DNA of 64,000 nt from Gymnopus androsaceus JB14 (lineage: Eukaryota; Basidiomycota; Agaricomycetes; Agaricales; Omphalotaceae), in assembly GCA_009733575.1 (NCBI GenBank), contig ML769428.1, forward strand, positions 248,001-312,000, read 5' to 3'. The number at the start of each line of letters is the position of its first letter. Positions within the stretch are counted from its first letter, which is position 1. Under the pieces are notes generated by a model, which had not been told where the DNA came from, did no database searches, and saw only the letters and a list, made by a program, of their open reading frames with translations. The position numbers and the translations under genes are program-made. Positions 11,501 to 23,050 of the stretch are shown here, piece after piece.

Positions 11501-13566
11501 ATGATCGTTGGAGAGTCACCACAAGGGCACACAGATTCTGTAAATTCAGTTGCTTTTTCACCAGATGGCAAGAGGATTGTATCTGGATCTAGTGACAAGA
11601 CAGTGTGCATTTGGAATGCAGAGACTGGAATGATCATTGGAGAGCCACTGCAAGGGCACAAATTGAATGTAAATTCAGTTGCCTTTTCATCAGATGGCAA
11701 GAGGATTGTATCTGGATGTGATGACCAGACAGTGTGCATTTGGAATGCAGAGACTGGAATAATCATTGGAGAGCCACTGCAAGGGCACACAGATTGGTAC
11801 ACATGCAGTGTACAATCAGTTGCCTTTTCACCAAATGGCAAGAGGATTATATCTTCTTCGGACAAGACAGTGCGCATTTGGAATGCAGAGACAGGAATGA
11901 TCATTGGAGAGCCACTGCAAGGGCACAGAGACTATGTTAGATCAGTTGCCTTTTCACCAGATGGCAAGAGGATTGTATCTGGATCTGATGACAAGACAGT
12001 GTGCATTTGGAATGCAGAGACAGGAATGATCATTGGAGAGCCACTGCAAGGGCACACAGATTCTGTAAATTCAGTTGCCTTTTCACCAGATGGCAAGAGG
12101 ATTGTATCTGGATCTAGTGACAAGACAGTGCGCATTTGGAATGCAGAGACTGGAATGATCATTGGAGAGCCACTGCAAGGGCACACATTTCGTGTAAAAT
12201 CAGTTGCTTTTTCACCAGATGGAAAGAGAATTGTATCTGGATCTTATGACTGGACAGTGTGCATTTGGAATGCAGAGACAGGAATGATCATTGGAGAGCC
12301 ACTGCAAGGGCACACATCCAATGTAAATTCAGTTGCCTTTTCACCAAATGGCAAGAGGATTGTATCTGGATCTTTGGATGAGACAGTGCGCATTTGGAAT
12401 GCAGAGACTGGAATGATCATTGGAGAGCCACTGCAAGGGTACACATCCAGTGTAAATTCAGTTACCTTTCCATCAGATGGAAAGAGGATTGTATCTGGAT
12501 CTTGGGACCACACAGTGTGTATTGAGACTGTGACTGACAGTGACATGTCTGAAAGTACATTTGCTCTATCATTCTGTCCTTGGCACCCTGACCATCATCT
12601 CATGCATACTGATTCATTATTGCATGGAGTTCATCTTAATTCTGATGGATGGATTTGTAGTACTGATTCCTCTCTGCTGCTGTGGATTCCCCCAGCGTAT
12701 CGCCCAGGTCTTATGTTCCCTAACATTCAAATTTTGATTTCAAGATATAGTCCAATCTCTCTTGATCTCAGTAATTTTGTTTATGGGAAGGATTGGGTCA
12801 AATGCTTCAAGGCCAAGGAAAGTGAAGGTAGTCCTGAGTTGAGAACTGGAGGCAAAGAGGCTGAGGATGAGGAGGATGATTGGACAGGATGGGAAGACTC
12901 AGCCTGTCCAGGGAATGTCACCTCGGCTGATCAGGAAGAGCTAATTTTCGGAAGTACTTACTGCGCCAAAACGCTCCGGCTTGTATCTCCTCCACTGCAT
13001 GATGGTGATACAGACAGTAGCAATATGGGTGAACAATTGGTCAATCATGCCAGAGATGATAGTAACACTCTTTCCTTGAAGGCTGAGAGTCTCTCTCCTC
13101 CATTGGTCAACCTAGCAGATACATCCAACTCTTTTCCAACTGCTTCTCACAAGGCTCATTGCCCTTCCTCATCTATCTCCACTACTTCTGAGCCCATAGA
13201 AGTACCTGTACTGCAAGTTGCCAAGGGTATAGCAATGGGATCAATGGACGAGCCCGAAGGAGTCCGAAGGTTAGGTAGATCAAGGAAAAGGGTGATTTCC
13301 GATGTACTTTCAGAATGTACATGTGGAATTCGTGTTTTGGCGGAGGATAAAGAGGGTGAGCAGGCAGCAGAGTGTACCAAACCTGGTTGTGAAACTGTCT
13401 GGGTGAGTACAGCAGTAATTTCATTAATTTTTGAATACTTACATGCTATTTCTAATGCCAGTTCCATAGACTGTGTGTTGGGCTTGATATGTTTGTGCCC
13501 AAGTGTTGGGTTTGTGAAGCGTGCATGGCATCAGAGAAGCAGGAAGGAAACAAGAAGTGGCCATGA
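8561..13566 (+). CDS. NACHT-WD40 NLR-type protein with C-terminal PHD-like zinc finger
   Basis: Five exons: 8561-8589, 8624-8730, 8783-10353, 10406-13402 and 13462-13566. Introns are 34, 52, 52 and 59 nt; the spliced length is 4809 nt, 1602 aa, with consistent phases and no internal stop. The N terminus has the FPNASDFEMHNPQF-type motif common on basidiomycete NLRs. The NACHT domain has Walker A GEAGTGKST (residues 99-107) and Walker B VVIIIDALDEC (about 197-207). Residues about 640-1277 hold 15 WD40 repeats. An acidic linker leads to a finger at about 1540-1597: C-x-C, C-x5-C, ETVWFH, C, C-x2-C-x2-C. In fungi, NACHT-WD40 proteins are non-self recognition receptors: WD repeats sense ligands and the NACHT oligomerises. 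No classical N-terminal effector domain is visible, so the finger or the short N terminus may serve as output. The first intron (34 nt) is very short; if it is not used, translation starts at 8628. The intron-3 donor and acceptor restore frame exactly between the two long frames. Confidence 0.85.
10613..12530 (+). repeat. Array of 15 near-identical WD40 repeats
   Basis: Each unit is about 126-129 nt (42-43 aa) and nearly identical even at synonymous sites. Constant parts include PDGKRIVSGS, RIWNAETGMIIGEPLQ and GHT. Variation is concentrated in the 2-5 residues after GHT (DSVN, FRVK, EAVY, SCVF, HWVN, LNVN, DWYTCSVQ, DYVR, SNVN) and at the SGSxDxT positions. The DSVN-FRVK pair occurs twice (units 2-3 and 12-13), suggesting block duplication. 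The last unit is degenerate (SWDHTVCIET). Confidence 0.95.
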
Positions 13567-14366
13567 GGCAACATGAGGCTTGGAGGCTGCGTTACCCACA
13601 TAATAGCTTCCATATGTCACATCATGTGGCTGGATGGTCCCCTTCACAGGTCTCCTAAAAATTTTCATCATTGTGTAGAAAAAAAAACCAATCATATTTG
13701 TCTTCTGTGATCTTTGTCTGCTACAAATTTTGTTAGGCAAATACTTTGGAATAAATCATTGGCAGAACAGTAGGATAAATATGTGATTTAGTACCAAGCC
13801 ATGTACACTATATGACTGGGCCAAACATTCAATTCACTTATTTCTTTTTGATGCCTCCCAAATTCATTTGAGTGTATATATTGTATAATTTTCGATTTTA
13901 TGCTTAGTAAACAGAGATACTGAGTACTAGTATCTGTTAAGCCCGTGCAGCCCAGATCAAAGCGGCGGGAAATCGATCGCAAATTGATTGTGGGAATCGA
14001 CCAATGTCGATTGATCGATGATCCGGGTTGGACCCTTGAAGTAACGGGACTTGGTGAAGCTATTAGCAACACCCTTAACGAACTGTAATGTGTCCCAGAG
14101 GGAAGGAGTGGAAGAAGGGCGGAGTGGAGCAAACACACAGCCGCAAGTCGATCGCAAATCGATCGCAACATCAATTGATTGATCGGCGGAGATGTCAGAA
14201 ATAAGACTAGAGAAGATCAGCTAGGCTAAGTTGATTTTCAAACTAAAGTTACAATACATGGTATACTACTTACAGACACAAACCCAGAAAAGAAAGATGC
14301 CCAGAAGCAAAATTTTTTATATTTAAGCCATTTAGAGTGCATTTTAGGATGCAGTTCTTTTTATAC
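13567..14366. other. Intergenic; no gene seen
   Basis: AT-rich sequence downstream of the NLR. The 13960-14190 stretch has clustered CGATCGCAAAT/GATTGATCG words, similar in style to the 22540-22700 region. No coding frame is recognised. The last 5 bp (TATAC) are the left target-site copy of the Copia-1 insertion. Confidence 0.6.
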
Positions 14367-14888
14367 TGTTGAAGCAGACATATGATCAACAAATGGTGAG
14401 ATGCAATACTCACCTGGATATGTGCTTGTAGACTGGTCTGGAGGACTAGTTGGAGAGTGAAGAGTTCTTGTATAGACAAGTAGTAGTACAACTGAGTGTG
14501 CTAAGGAGTACGGATACTAGGTACAGTATTTATACTAAGTACAACTACAACTATACAGTATCATAGTAAGGTGGCTTAGGGCATAGGGTACAATCATAAG
14601 GGTTCAACAGCATGTAAGTACGATGTAAGATTGAGTAATTACAACTACGTTTGACTATTAATGTATTGAACAGTTCATATGCTTCATAAGTGTATGTATC
14701 ATATTTATAGAACTAGCAAATGGCATAATTACAGCGTCTAGTATGCTGAGTGAGCAGATACAAAGACAATGCTGTTGCCTTATGTAGTGCAGCTACAAAG
14801 GTGTTTCAAGGAGTATTAACGTTGAACGAAAGACTCATGTCGAGTCAATCAATGATGTCACTATCGTAAGCGTCAGATCCTTTCAACA
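14367..14888 (-). repeat. Copia-1 3' LTR
   Basis: 522 bp, starts TGTTGAAG and ends TTCAACA, with the polypurine tract immediately inside (14889-14900 as read on the minus strand). Confidence 0.93.
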
Positions 14889-14990
14889 CTCCCCCTTGCT
14901 AAGAGTAGTGATAGGGAATTAAGCTTTAAGGACTTAGAACCACATTCTAGTTTTTTGATATGACTTAGCATATGGTCATCGAAGATTTAT

Positions 14991-17900
14991 TCAAAGAAAT
15001 GTAATGCCAAGAAGATCTCGGAATTTCTTGAACTTAATCAATGCGAGATTCTTTGTCAGAATATCTGCAATGTTATCTTCAGTTCGAACATAGAATAGTT
15101 CGACATTTCTGTTTTCAATCTTTTCCCTAATATAGTGGAAGCGAATATCAATGTGTTTCGTTCTTCTCTCTTGAATTGGATTAGAGGTGAGGAAGATCGA
15201 ACCTTGATTATCACCACATAAAGGTAATGATTGAATAGGAATTCCGATCTCATTGAATAAAGATTGAAGCCACTTGAGTTGTCGACAGGAGTTGGACAAT
15301 GCCATGTATTCGGCTTTGGTGGATGAGAGTGCAACAGTTTTCTGTTTATGGGAAACCCAACAGATTAGAGCAGCGGCCAATTGTATGATCATCCCAGTAT
15401 GGGATTTTTGGTCATCTGGATCAGAGGCCCAATCTGAATCACAGTATGCCATAAATCCTTCATTGGAGTTACCATCAAACACAATTTCATATTTCCGAGT
15501 ATACATTAAGTAACAGACTATATGAAGTGCTTTGTTTAGATGATCCGGACTTGGATTAGCTGAGTATTGACTCATTTTTATGACAGTGAAATCAATGTCA
15601 GAGTGTGTGCCAAGCATTAGATACAATAAAGATCCAATAACTTGTTGAAACTTCTGTCAGAGTTTTGGATTGACTTTTCCATTGTTTTCACAAGGATTCC
15701 ATGAAGAAGGTAATGGGGTGAGAGCATCTTTAAAGTTTGACATCCCAAATCATTTAATGATTTTATCGAGATAGTCACATTGATCAAGGATTAACTTCTT
15801 TTTAGATTGGTCTCGTTTAATGCGCATTCCTAGGAGCTCTTTAGGTTCACCAAGATCGTGACATTCCCATGTTTTCATGAATTGTTGTTTTTTCTTCATA
15901 ACCAGGGATTTGTCAGATCCCATGAAGAGAGCATCGTCAACATATACAATGGCAATTACAGTTTTGCCTTTTTCTTTGAAGGTGTATACACTGCCATCTG
16001 AACTAGTGCGCTTGAATCCCAGTTTACCCATGGATTGATTCATTTCTTTCCACCAGGATAAGCCACTTTGTTTCAGACCGTATAATGAATGATGTAACCG
16101 CCAAACCTTGGTTTTGTCCTTAACAAAACCTTCGGGTTGTTCCATGTAAATCTCTTCATCAAGCTTGCCGTACAAATAAGCCTGTTTGATGTCTAAAGCC
16201 TGGATTTCCCAGTCTTCTAAAGTGGCTAAAGCGAGAAGAGTTCTAATGGTTTCGAATCGCGCAACTGGCAAAAACAACTCGTTATAATCAATACCAAATT
16301 GTTGTGAAAAGCCTTTAGCAACAAGTCAGGCTTTGTAGTGACCATCTTTCTTTTTATTAAAGACCCAACAACATTTGATTGGTTTACAACCGTGAGGGAT
16401 TTCGACTTCCTCAAATACTTTACGTTTGTGGAGTCCGTCCAGTTCTTCTTTACATGCATGATCCCATTTTGCCTGTTCATCAGCAGGAAGATGCCGATAG
16501 TGCCAAGTAGAACTCCAGGCATCAGGTGTACTTGAAAGGAAACTTTTAAGTTCCATTTTGTAAGTAAACGGAATCAATTGCAAAAGTAAGAAGTTCTGTA
16601 ATTCTACTCCCCCTTCCTGAACTATATGAGAGAAGTTAATCTCTTCAAACCATGGTTCTTCATTACCACTATCATCATGATCTTCATCTTCCCGAATGGG
16701 AGATGCCGGTGGAGTGTCAAGATCTATAGGAGATGGATGATGATTGGGATCATTGATAGGTTGTGTACTTGTACTAGGCTCGTTTGGTTTAGGAACATTG
16801 ACATGAACTTGACGTTTTTCTTCAATCTTTTTATTTCGATCTACTTTTTGTCTAGTAAGTATGTCATCCTTGACCTTATCTTTTTCTTTTTGAGCTTGTC
16901 TCTTCCAAGTAGAAACTGCGAATATTTTCGCGTGTGGTAGGAATTAAACCAGGACGATTAGGAGTAGTTCGGGTATGGACAGGATTTTTACTTTTTCATT
17001 CAGCAATAGCTTCCGGGTCATACCAAATAGATTTAGGTGGGACCGGTGGAGGCTGTTCATGAGGAATTTCATTATCATGAGTAGAGGGTGGACGTTCCGG
17101 ACTATTTTCTCGTGATGTGCACCGAGATGTGGGTGCATTTGTATAAATGTCACCGGCATCATCCGGATCATTGTCAAAATCTCCTGGCTGTTCAGGAGAA
17201 TGATCTGGTTCATCGGGAGAAGTAAACGGAATATGACTAGGATCAAAAGGATCATTGTCATCTGGAGATCCATCATCAGCAGGATCATCAGTTGGTTGTG
17301 TTGGGGGTTTATCACTTGGTATGATAGGACTAGGTTTATTGGAGGGTTTATGACTCTTGTCAGATTTGCGGCAGCGTGGAAACCAATCTTCAATAAAGTG
17401 AGCTTGAGCACCATAGTATAGCGCGTTATTACTATGCATGAAGATATATCCTTTGCTTCCTGTGTCGTAACCAATGAAAATCATTGCTTCGGAATGCGGA
17501 GATAGTTTATTCTTCCACTGTGCACATGGAATGAACACGTATGCACCACAACCAAATGTTCTAAAATAAGAAACATCCGGTTTGTTCCGTAAGAAGATTT
17601 CTATAGGTGTCTTCCAATTCAATCAACGGATCGGAGTGTGGTTGTATACATGCATAGATGTGGAATATGAAAATTCCCACCAAGAATCAGGGCAGCAAGC
17701 GTGGTGTCGCATAGCTTCTGATTTATCTATTAGAGTGCGATGTATGCGTTCGGCACGTCCGTTCTGTTGATGAACATGAGGTTCAGATTTATTAACCTCG
17801 ATACCTTCCGTTTTGAGATAATTGATAAATTGATCCAATAAGAATTCTCCCCCTCGATCAATACGTATCTTTTTAATTTTACATCTGGTTTGCTTTTCGG

Positions 17901-18832
17901 CCCATGCTTTAAATTGATTAAAAGCAAGGAAAGCTTTGGACTTAAGACATAGTTTGACTGAGTAAGCGTAAGAAGAACAATCATCCAAGAATGTGACTAT
18001 ATATTTATATTTGTGATAAGACTGAATTGGTAATTCTGTCAAATCAAAGTGCACCAGTTCCAGAGGATGTTCGGCATGCTTATACGAAGAGGGGTATGAT
18101 TTCTGAGGTTCTTTACCAATAACACAACCTTTACAAGTTTGTTTCTCAGTGGGAATAGGCACATTAGGAAGACCTTTGATGTTAGCAGGAGCATGTTTAA
18201 GGATCTCATTGCCTGGATGAGCAAATTGGTTATGCCACAAGTCGTAATCAATAGAAACCATATTGACCATGTGCATTTCAGGATTCAACACATCAGCGTG
18301 AAGCCAGTGAAGCGTATCACCAACGTTAGTTGGTTTACAGGTCATAAGTATTTTACATTAGACTTTTTGCGTATCTGAGTTTGATCTCCATTAATGACTG
18401 TATAGCAGCCATTTTGATTTATTTGACCAATTGAAATAAGGCAATGTGGGCTATTGGGCTGGTAATACACTGGGTGTAACTTAGTTGTGTGGGTAATACC
18501 TGTTCCATTTTTGTGACGAATATATACCATTCCAGCGCCAAGTACATGCAAACAAGATTTCTTATCAGCAGATACAAGTGGAATTGGATTCTCCATTCCT
18601 TGTAATCAGCGAAATCTTCAATATTTGGAGTAAAGTGGTGTGAAGCGCTGGAATCAAGTAACCAAGACGTGTTATACGTTGTTGCTTTTATTCTTACGTT
18701 ATTCTCAGGTAGTTCCTTATTCACAGAAATTGCATGCAGAAAATTAATATATTCTGCCTCGTCAAGAGGCTCGGAACTAAGTACAGAATCAAATAAATAA
18801 GAACTAGTTGCATGGTACAAATGTTTGTGCAA
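14991..18832 (-). pseudogene. Copia-1 pol (protease, integrase, reverse transcriptase, RNase H), broken
   Basis: Reading minus-strand pieces from right to left. A retropepsin-like WLLDSSASHHFTPN (about 18660) has SSA where DSGA/DSGC is usual. A GAG-pre-integrase/zinc part shows LWHNQFAHPGNE and TCKGCVIGKEPQK. The integrase core shows HFDLTELPI, IRIDRGGEFL and HQQNGRAERIHRTL. Reverse transcriptase is split into two frames with QALDIKQAYLYGKLDEEIYM and IVYVDDALFMGSD. RNase H shows YCDSDWASDPDDQKSHTG and ALSSTKAEYMAL, and ends near 14991. At least five frame breaks or stops interrupt the polyprotein. The domain order PR-IN-RT-RH fixes it as Copia rather than Gypsy. Confidence 0.9.
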
Positions 18833-18839
18833 AGTATCA

Positions 18840-19969
18840 TGTATTTATAGTAGAAGCTCTGTTTAGCCAATGCAATGAATTAGTGAATGTCTTTTTGAAG
18901 AAATTAAAAGGAACTTGCCAGTAAGAGATACGCTCATCGCCAGATCCATACATTTCCTTGTTGTAATTGATCGATTCTGGCAAAGCCATCATCGATGACG
19001 GATTGAGCCCAATCAGTGCAGCAACTCTTGTTCCTCTATCTTCATATCTCTGAGGAGAGGATTGAGTTTGCCTGTGTAAGGGTCAATATCCTTAAGAGGA
19101 TTGGCAGTGGCAGATGAGAAAGAGGTGAAGTTAGCAACTGGAAGTGGATTGTCGGTGGAAGCCTCATTGGCATGCGGTTTGCCTTTGCCTTTGCCTTTCT
19201 TCTTCTGATTGCCTTTATCGTTGTTGCCATTATTGCCACCAGAGGAAGAAGTCTGATTGGTTTGAACCAGATGCATCAGTGTTTTGCTTCTGCTTCTTTT
19301 GTTTTGACCAGGCATTCTTAGATTTGCGCTTCTCATTCACTGTAGAAAGGCAAGAAGCAAGCAATGTGGCATTAGAGCAGCGACAATTGTATTCATCCTG
19401 AATCTTGGGGATGATGGCAGTTAGCATGAGATTTCGTGCCAGTATATTGGCTCAACATTGTCATTGCTAAACCATCCCAAGCACGAGGAAGTGCGGCAAG
19501 AAGAATCATGGCTTTTACCAGTTCTGTCAAGGTAAGACCAGAGGCATCGAGGCGACCAAAGATCGAAGTTAGAGATGCAATCGGCATAGCTGGATCGGAG
19601 TTCTCAGCGATCTCAAAACCAATGGCCTCTCGGAGGATTCCAAAGAGTCCAGTGGCGCCAGGAGTACCGTAGGTAGTCTCAAGATGTTGTCAGGTTTCCC
19701 TAGTAGAAGCCTTAACAGCCATTTGCCTAATGTGGTTAGGCAGGCGAAGAGAAATAGCACCAATGGCAGCACCATCATTTCTCATCCCAGGTGCCGATGG
19801 CATCCTGGTTGGTAACAGGATTGCCAGTGGGAGAAGGACAAGTCTTAGTGCCAGAGGCATGTCCGAAGAGCTTGCTCACTTGGAGGTAAGCCTTCATACC
19901 AGACAACCAATCATTGTAGTTGGAACCGTCAAAGAGGGGAACAGCATTGATTGCAGAGGTGGAAGACAT
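18840..19969 (-). pseudogene. Copia-1 gag remnant
   Basis: Begins with MSSTSAINAVPLFDGSNYND (ATG at 19969), a typical Copia gag opening (x-x-L-x-G-x-N-Y-x-x-W). Further gag-like segments (ASLTSIFGRLDASGLTLTEL, AMILLAALPRAWDGLAM) lie in other frames, then a lysine-rich KGNQKKKGKGKGK tract. No intact CCHC knuckle was found. Broken by stops and frameshifts. Confidence 0.75.
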
Positions 19970-20735
19970 TGTGATTCTGGATATGAACTTGTCAGTAATG
20001 ATCAATTAAGATGTTTGACATGTCCAAGATTATGAATCTCAGATTCACTTGACTTTGGTGATTACCCATTTAGACTTCATTGTGGTGTGATTGCAGTTTG
20101 TTTATATCCATCCATTTTCCATCTCTGATTGGGTCATACACATCCCGCATCAGCAAGTTTGAACCAAACTATATACAAAAACCATATGCCAATAGAAAAC
20201 TGTTTGAATTGTCATAGCTCGTGTTTTTGTTACCAGTAGAATCAATTAAGATTCAAGGTTTAGAAAGCGAGTATTCAGACCTAATAGGTGTTTAAGGGAC
20301 TTAAGGCAATATGGGGGAATACTACAGTAGAAGGCCAAGAAACTCTCACGTGTTCGCAATTGCCCAGCCTATGCGCATATGCTTTTGATTATTCACATAG
20401 CGGCAGAAGTCTACCTGGGAGCAGGAATCGGCCCGCAAACAGCCCAAAATGAATTGGAACTGCCAAAAGTTTGTTCAACGTGGAGTGCCTGTGTATATAT
20501 GTGTAGGTAATAGTTAGTTCAATTGAAGAAGCCTTATACATTTTAGGCTCTTCTGGAAAGGAGGTAACAAAGTGAATCACTGATTACTGTTTTACACCCA
20601 AACCCAAAGCCACTTATCATCATCATGCCTAATGTCTACAAGGCGGGTCCAGATAAGTTCGTTAACATGATCAACCATTTGTCAAAGATGCAATGGTGTA
20701 ATGACCTTTGTCTAGCAAATCCGGGGCCCATAACC
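19970..20735 (-). other. Copia-1 5' leader
   Basis: About 750 bp between the 5' LTR and the gag start with no credible coding frame. It includes the primer-binding site at its LTR end. Confidence 0.6.
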
Positions 20736-21257
20736 TGTTGAAGCAGACATATGATCAACAAACGGTGAGATGCGATACTCACCTGGATATGTGCTTGTAG
20801 ACTGGTCTGGATGACTAGTTGGAGAGCAAAGAGTTCTTGTATAGACAAGTAGTAGTACAACTGAGTGTGCTAAGGAGTATGGATACTAGGTACAGTATTT
20901 ATACTAAGTACAACTACAACTATACAGTATCATAGTAAGGTGGCTTAGGGCATAGGGTACGATCATAAGGGTTCAACAGCATGTAAGTACAATGTAAGAT
21001 TGAGTAATTACAACTATGTTCGACTATTAATGTATTGAACAGTTCATATACTTCATAAGTGTATGTATCATATTTATAGAACTAGCAAATGGCATAATTA
21101 CAGCGTCTAGTATGCTGAGTGAGCAGATACAAAGACAATGCTGTTGCCTTATGTAGCGCAGCTACAAAGGTGTTTCAAGGAGTATTAACATTGAATGAAA
21201 GACTCATGTCAAGTCGATCAATGACATCACTATCATAAGCGTCAAATCCTTTCAACA
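20736..21257 (-). repeat. Copia-1 5' LTR
   Basis: 522 bp, same length and ends as the left copy, followed on the minus strand by GGTTATGGGCCCC (about 20723-20735), the presumed primer-binding site. Much the same motif recurs beside the Copia LTR end at 56015 and at about 60238. Confidence 0.93.
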
Positions 21258-21827
21258 TATACAACATCTATGGCAGTTTATGAACATTATTGTCATAGCT
21301 TGGATATATAAAATCCTTCATAATATGATCATAGATGAACACTATGCCAAAAATGCAATTTTTCTCAGTTTTTGAAATGTTGTGAATTGTACCATGAAAT
21401 ATGTGGCATTTTTTGACATACAATACATTCAAATTACTCTATGAACATGCGTATCCATGCTTCAAACAATCCTGAAGGGATGCAATTTTGTAGTGGCCCA
21501 ATTAACCCAAACTTTCGCTTCTGGATTTTTAGCAGTTTTTGACAGCATAAGAAAGTCAATTTATGATGCATTTGGATGGCCATCAAAAAATCTGATAAAC
21601 TCAGATCATAATCCTTGCATATTATACAACCCATGTATAAAAAAGAATGAAGTGAAACCTTACAGAACTGCTCTGAATATATTATTTTCTGAGAATCTTT
21701 TGCTTCTGGGTTTGCTTCTGTAAATACTAGTGATAAATGGATAAATGTAAAGAACAATAAGTAATACTGTATATATCCAGGAGTGTATTCAGTAAGTATA
21801 ACAATAAAGTAATTCAGTAAGAAAGAC
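21258..21827. other. Intergenic; no gene seen
   Basis: Starts with the right TATAC target copy of Copia-1 and ends with AGAAAGAC (21820-21827), the left target copy of the hAT-type MITE. Short frames on either strand look like chance. Confidence 0.55.
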
Positions 21828-22427
21828 TAGACATGGGCACAAATGCCCATTCGAATGCATTCGACATTCGTGATGCAAGCATTCATGCTCCGAATCTGGA
21901 CATTCACATTCGAGTGCACATTCGTGCAAATGCAAATGTTTTTATACAAAACATTCGAAAATATGAATATTTTAGGCGAATATTCGAATGTATTCACGAA
22001 TGTCATAATAAATAAATACATACATGATTATACATAATAAAACACTACTACTATCTAAATATATAATTTCAAGTACTAAGATATAAAGTGACCATGCCAA
22101 GGTCTGAACTCTAATGGACAGATGGTTTCGGTGTAAATCAGGGCCTTGGTTACATCACACACAAGGGGAACAATAAACAGGTACACCATCTGGTTTTGCT
22201 TAAGGTATACAAATCATAATTATGGTGTTATATGTGAAAATAAATTAATAAGGTGAAATAAGGTCACGAATGTTAAAAACATTTGCCATTCCGAAACCAG
22301 ACATTCACATTCGAATGTCCATTCATGCGAATGTGAATGTTTACCCATCAAACATTCAACATTCGAATGCCGAATGCGAATATATTCACAAATATTCGCA
22401 AACATTTGGCATTTGTGCCCATGTCTA
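21828..22427. mobile_element. 600-bp hAT-type MITE
   Basis: Terminal inverted repeats TAGACATGGGCACAAATGCC (21828-21847) and its reverse complement, with about one mismatch, ending at 22427. They are flanked by the perfect 8-bp duplication AGAAAGAC (21820-21827 and 22428-22435). An 8-bp TSD and TA/CA-starting TIRs are hAT traits. Both subterminal zones (about 21845-22005 and 22265-22405) are packed with CATTCG/CGAATG hexamers in both orientations, as expected for transposase-binding repeats. No coding capacity. Confidence 0.88.
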
Positions 22428-23050
22428 AGAAAGACAAAAGAATATAAAAGGAATAAAACAATAAGTATCGGAAATTTTGTCCAAACATAATAGGAATGTT
22501 TCTGAAGGTGAAGGGCAGCTATCAGATTGATATGTCGATTGATTGATGGCGAGTGATCGGAAATCAGCGGCGAGTGTTGAACATCAGCAGCGAGTGTCGG
22601 ACATTGGCAACGAGCGGTGATGATTGCATGGATATAACAGTAGTCAATATGTCGATACATCGAAAGGTTGATTGATCAATGGCAAGTGATCGGAAATCGG
22701 CGGCAAGTGTTGGAAACAAGTGGTGATGATAGCATGGATATAACAGTATCCTGAATCATGCCAATGTAATATGTAGTGCAGTGTGAAACCAAGGTGTGCA
22801 CATTTGTATATGTTGGGCATGTTCTTGGATGTTTAAGTATAACTGGACCAAATTACTTCCTCTTCCAAACTTCACAAATCCAGCAACACATCTTCTGAGG
22901 CCGATTTCATATTCACTTACAATTTCACCAAGTTTTATGCAAACTTGGGGCCAACTGGACAAAAAGGTGTTGTGAAGGTATCTCAGAAGCAAAAAGTATT
23001 TCCTAAATGATGAGCGCATCTATATCAGATTATTCTTATAAGCTAGGTTA
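22428..23050. repeat. Imperfect direct repeat (GATCGGAAATCGGCGG-type)
   Basis: Two related blocks, about 22545-22640 and 22672-22752, share a GTGATCGGAAATC opening, a GGCGGCGAGTGTTG/GGCGGCAAGTGTTG stretch, and an end of the form GGTGATGAT.GCATGGATATAACAGTA. The rest of the interval holds no recognisable gene. Confidence 0.55.

Larger units (their letters stand above)
14367..21257 (-). mobile_element. Copia-1: complete but mutated Ty1/Copia LTR retrotransposon
   Basis: Two 522-bp LTRs (14367-14888 and 20736-21257), each TGTTGAAG...TTCAACA, are flanked by the 5-bp target-site duplication TATAC (14362-14366 and 21258-21262). Coding is on the minus strand. The polypurine tract AGCAAGGGGGAG abuts the left (3') LTR, and a primer-binding-type sequence GGTTATGGGCCCC follows the right (5') LTR. 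Gag, protease, integrase, reverse transcriptase and RNase H occur in Copia order but with frameshifts and stops, so the copy is not autonomous. LTRs differ at roughly 20 sites by eye, nearly all transitions. Confidence 0.95.

Noticed and set aside
10825..12546. Long minus-strand frames opposite the WD40 repeats
   Set aside because: They are shadows created by the repeated WD40 DNA; the plus-strand NLR frame explains them.
18840..19760. Plus-strand frames opposite Copia-1 gag and integrase
   Set aside because: Shadows of minus-strand retroelement coding; no recognisable product.
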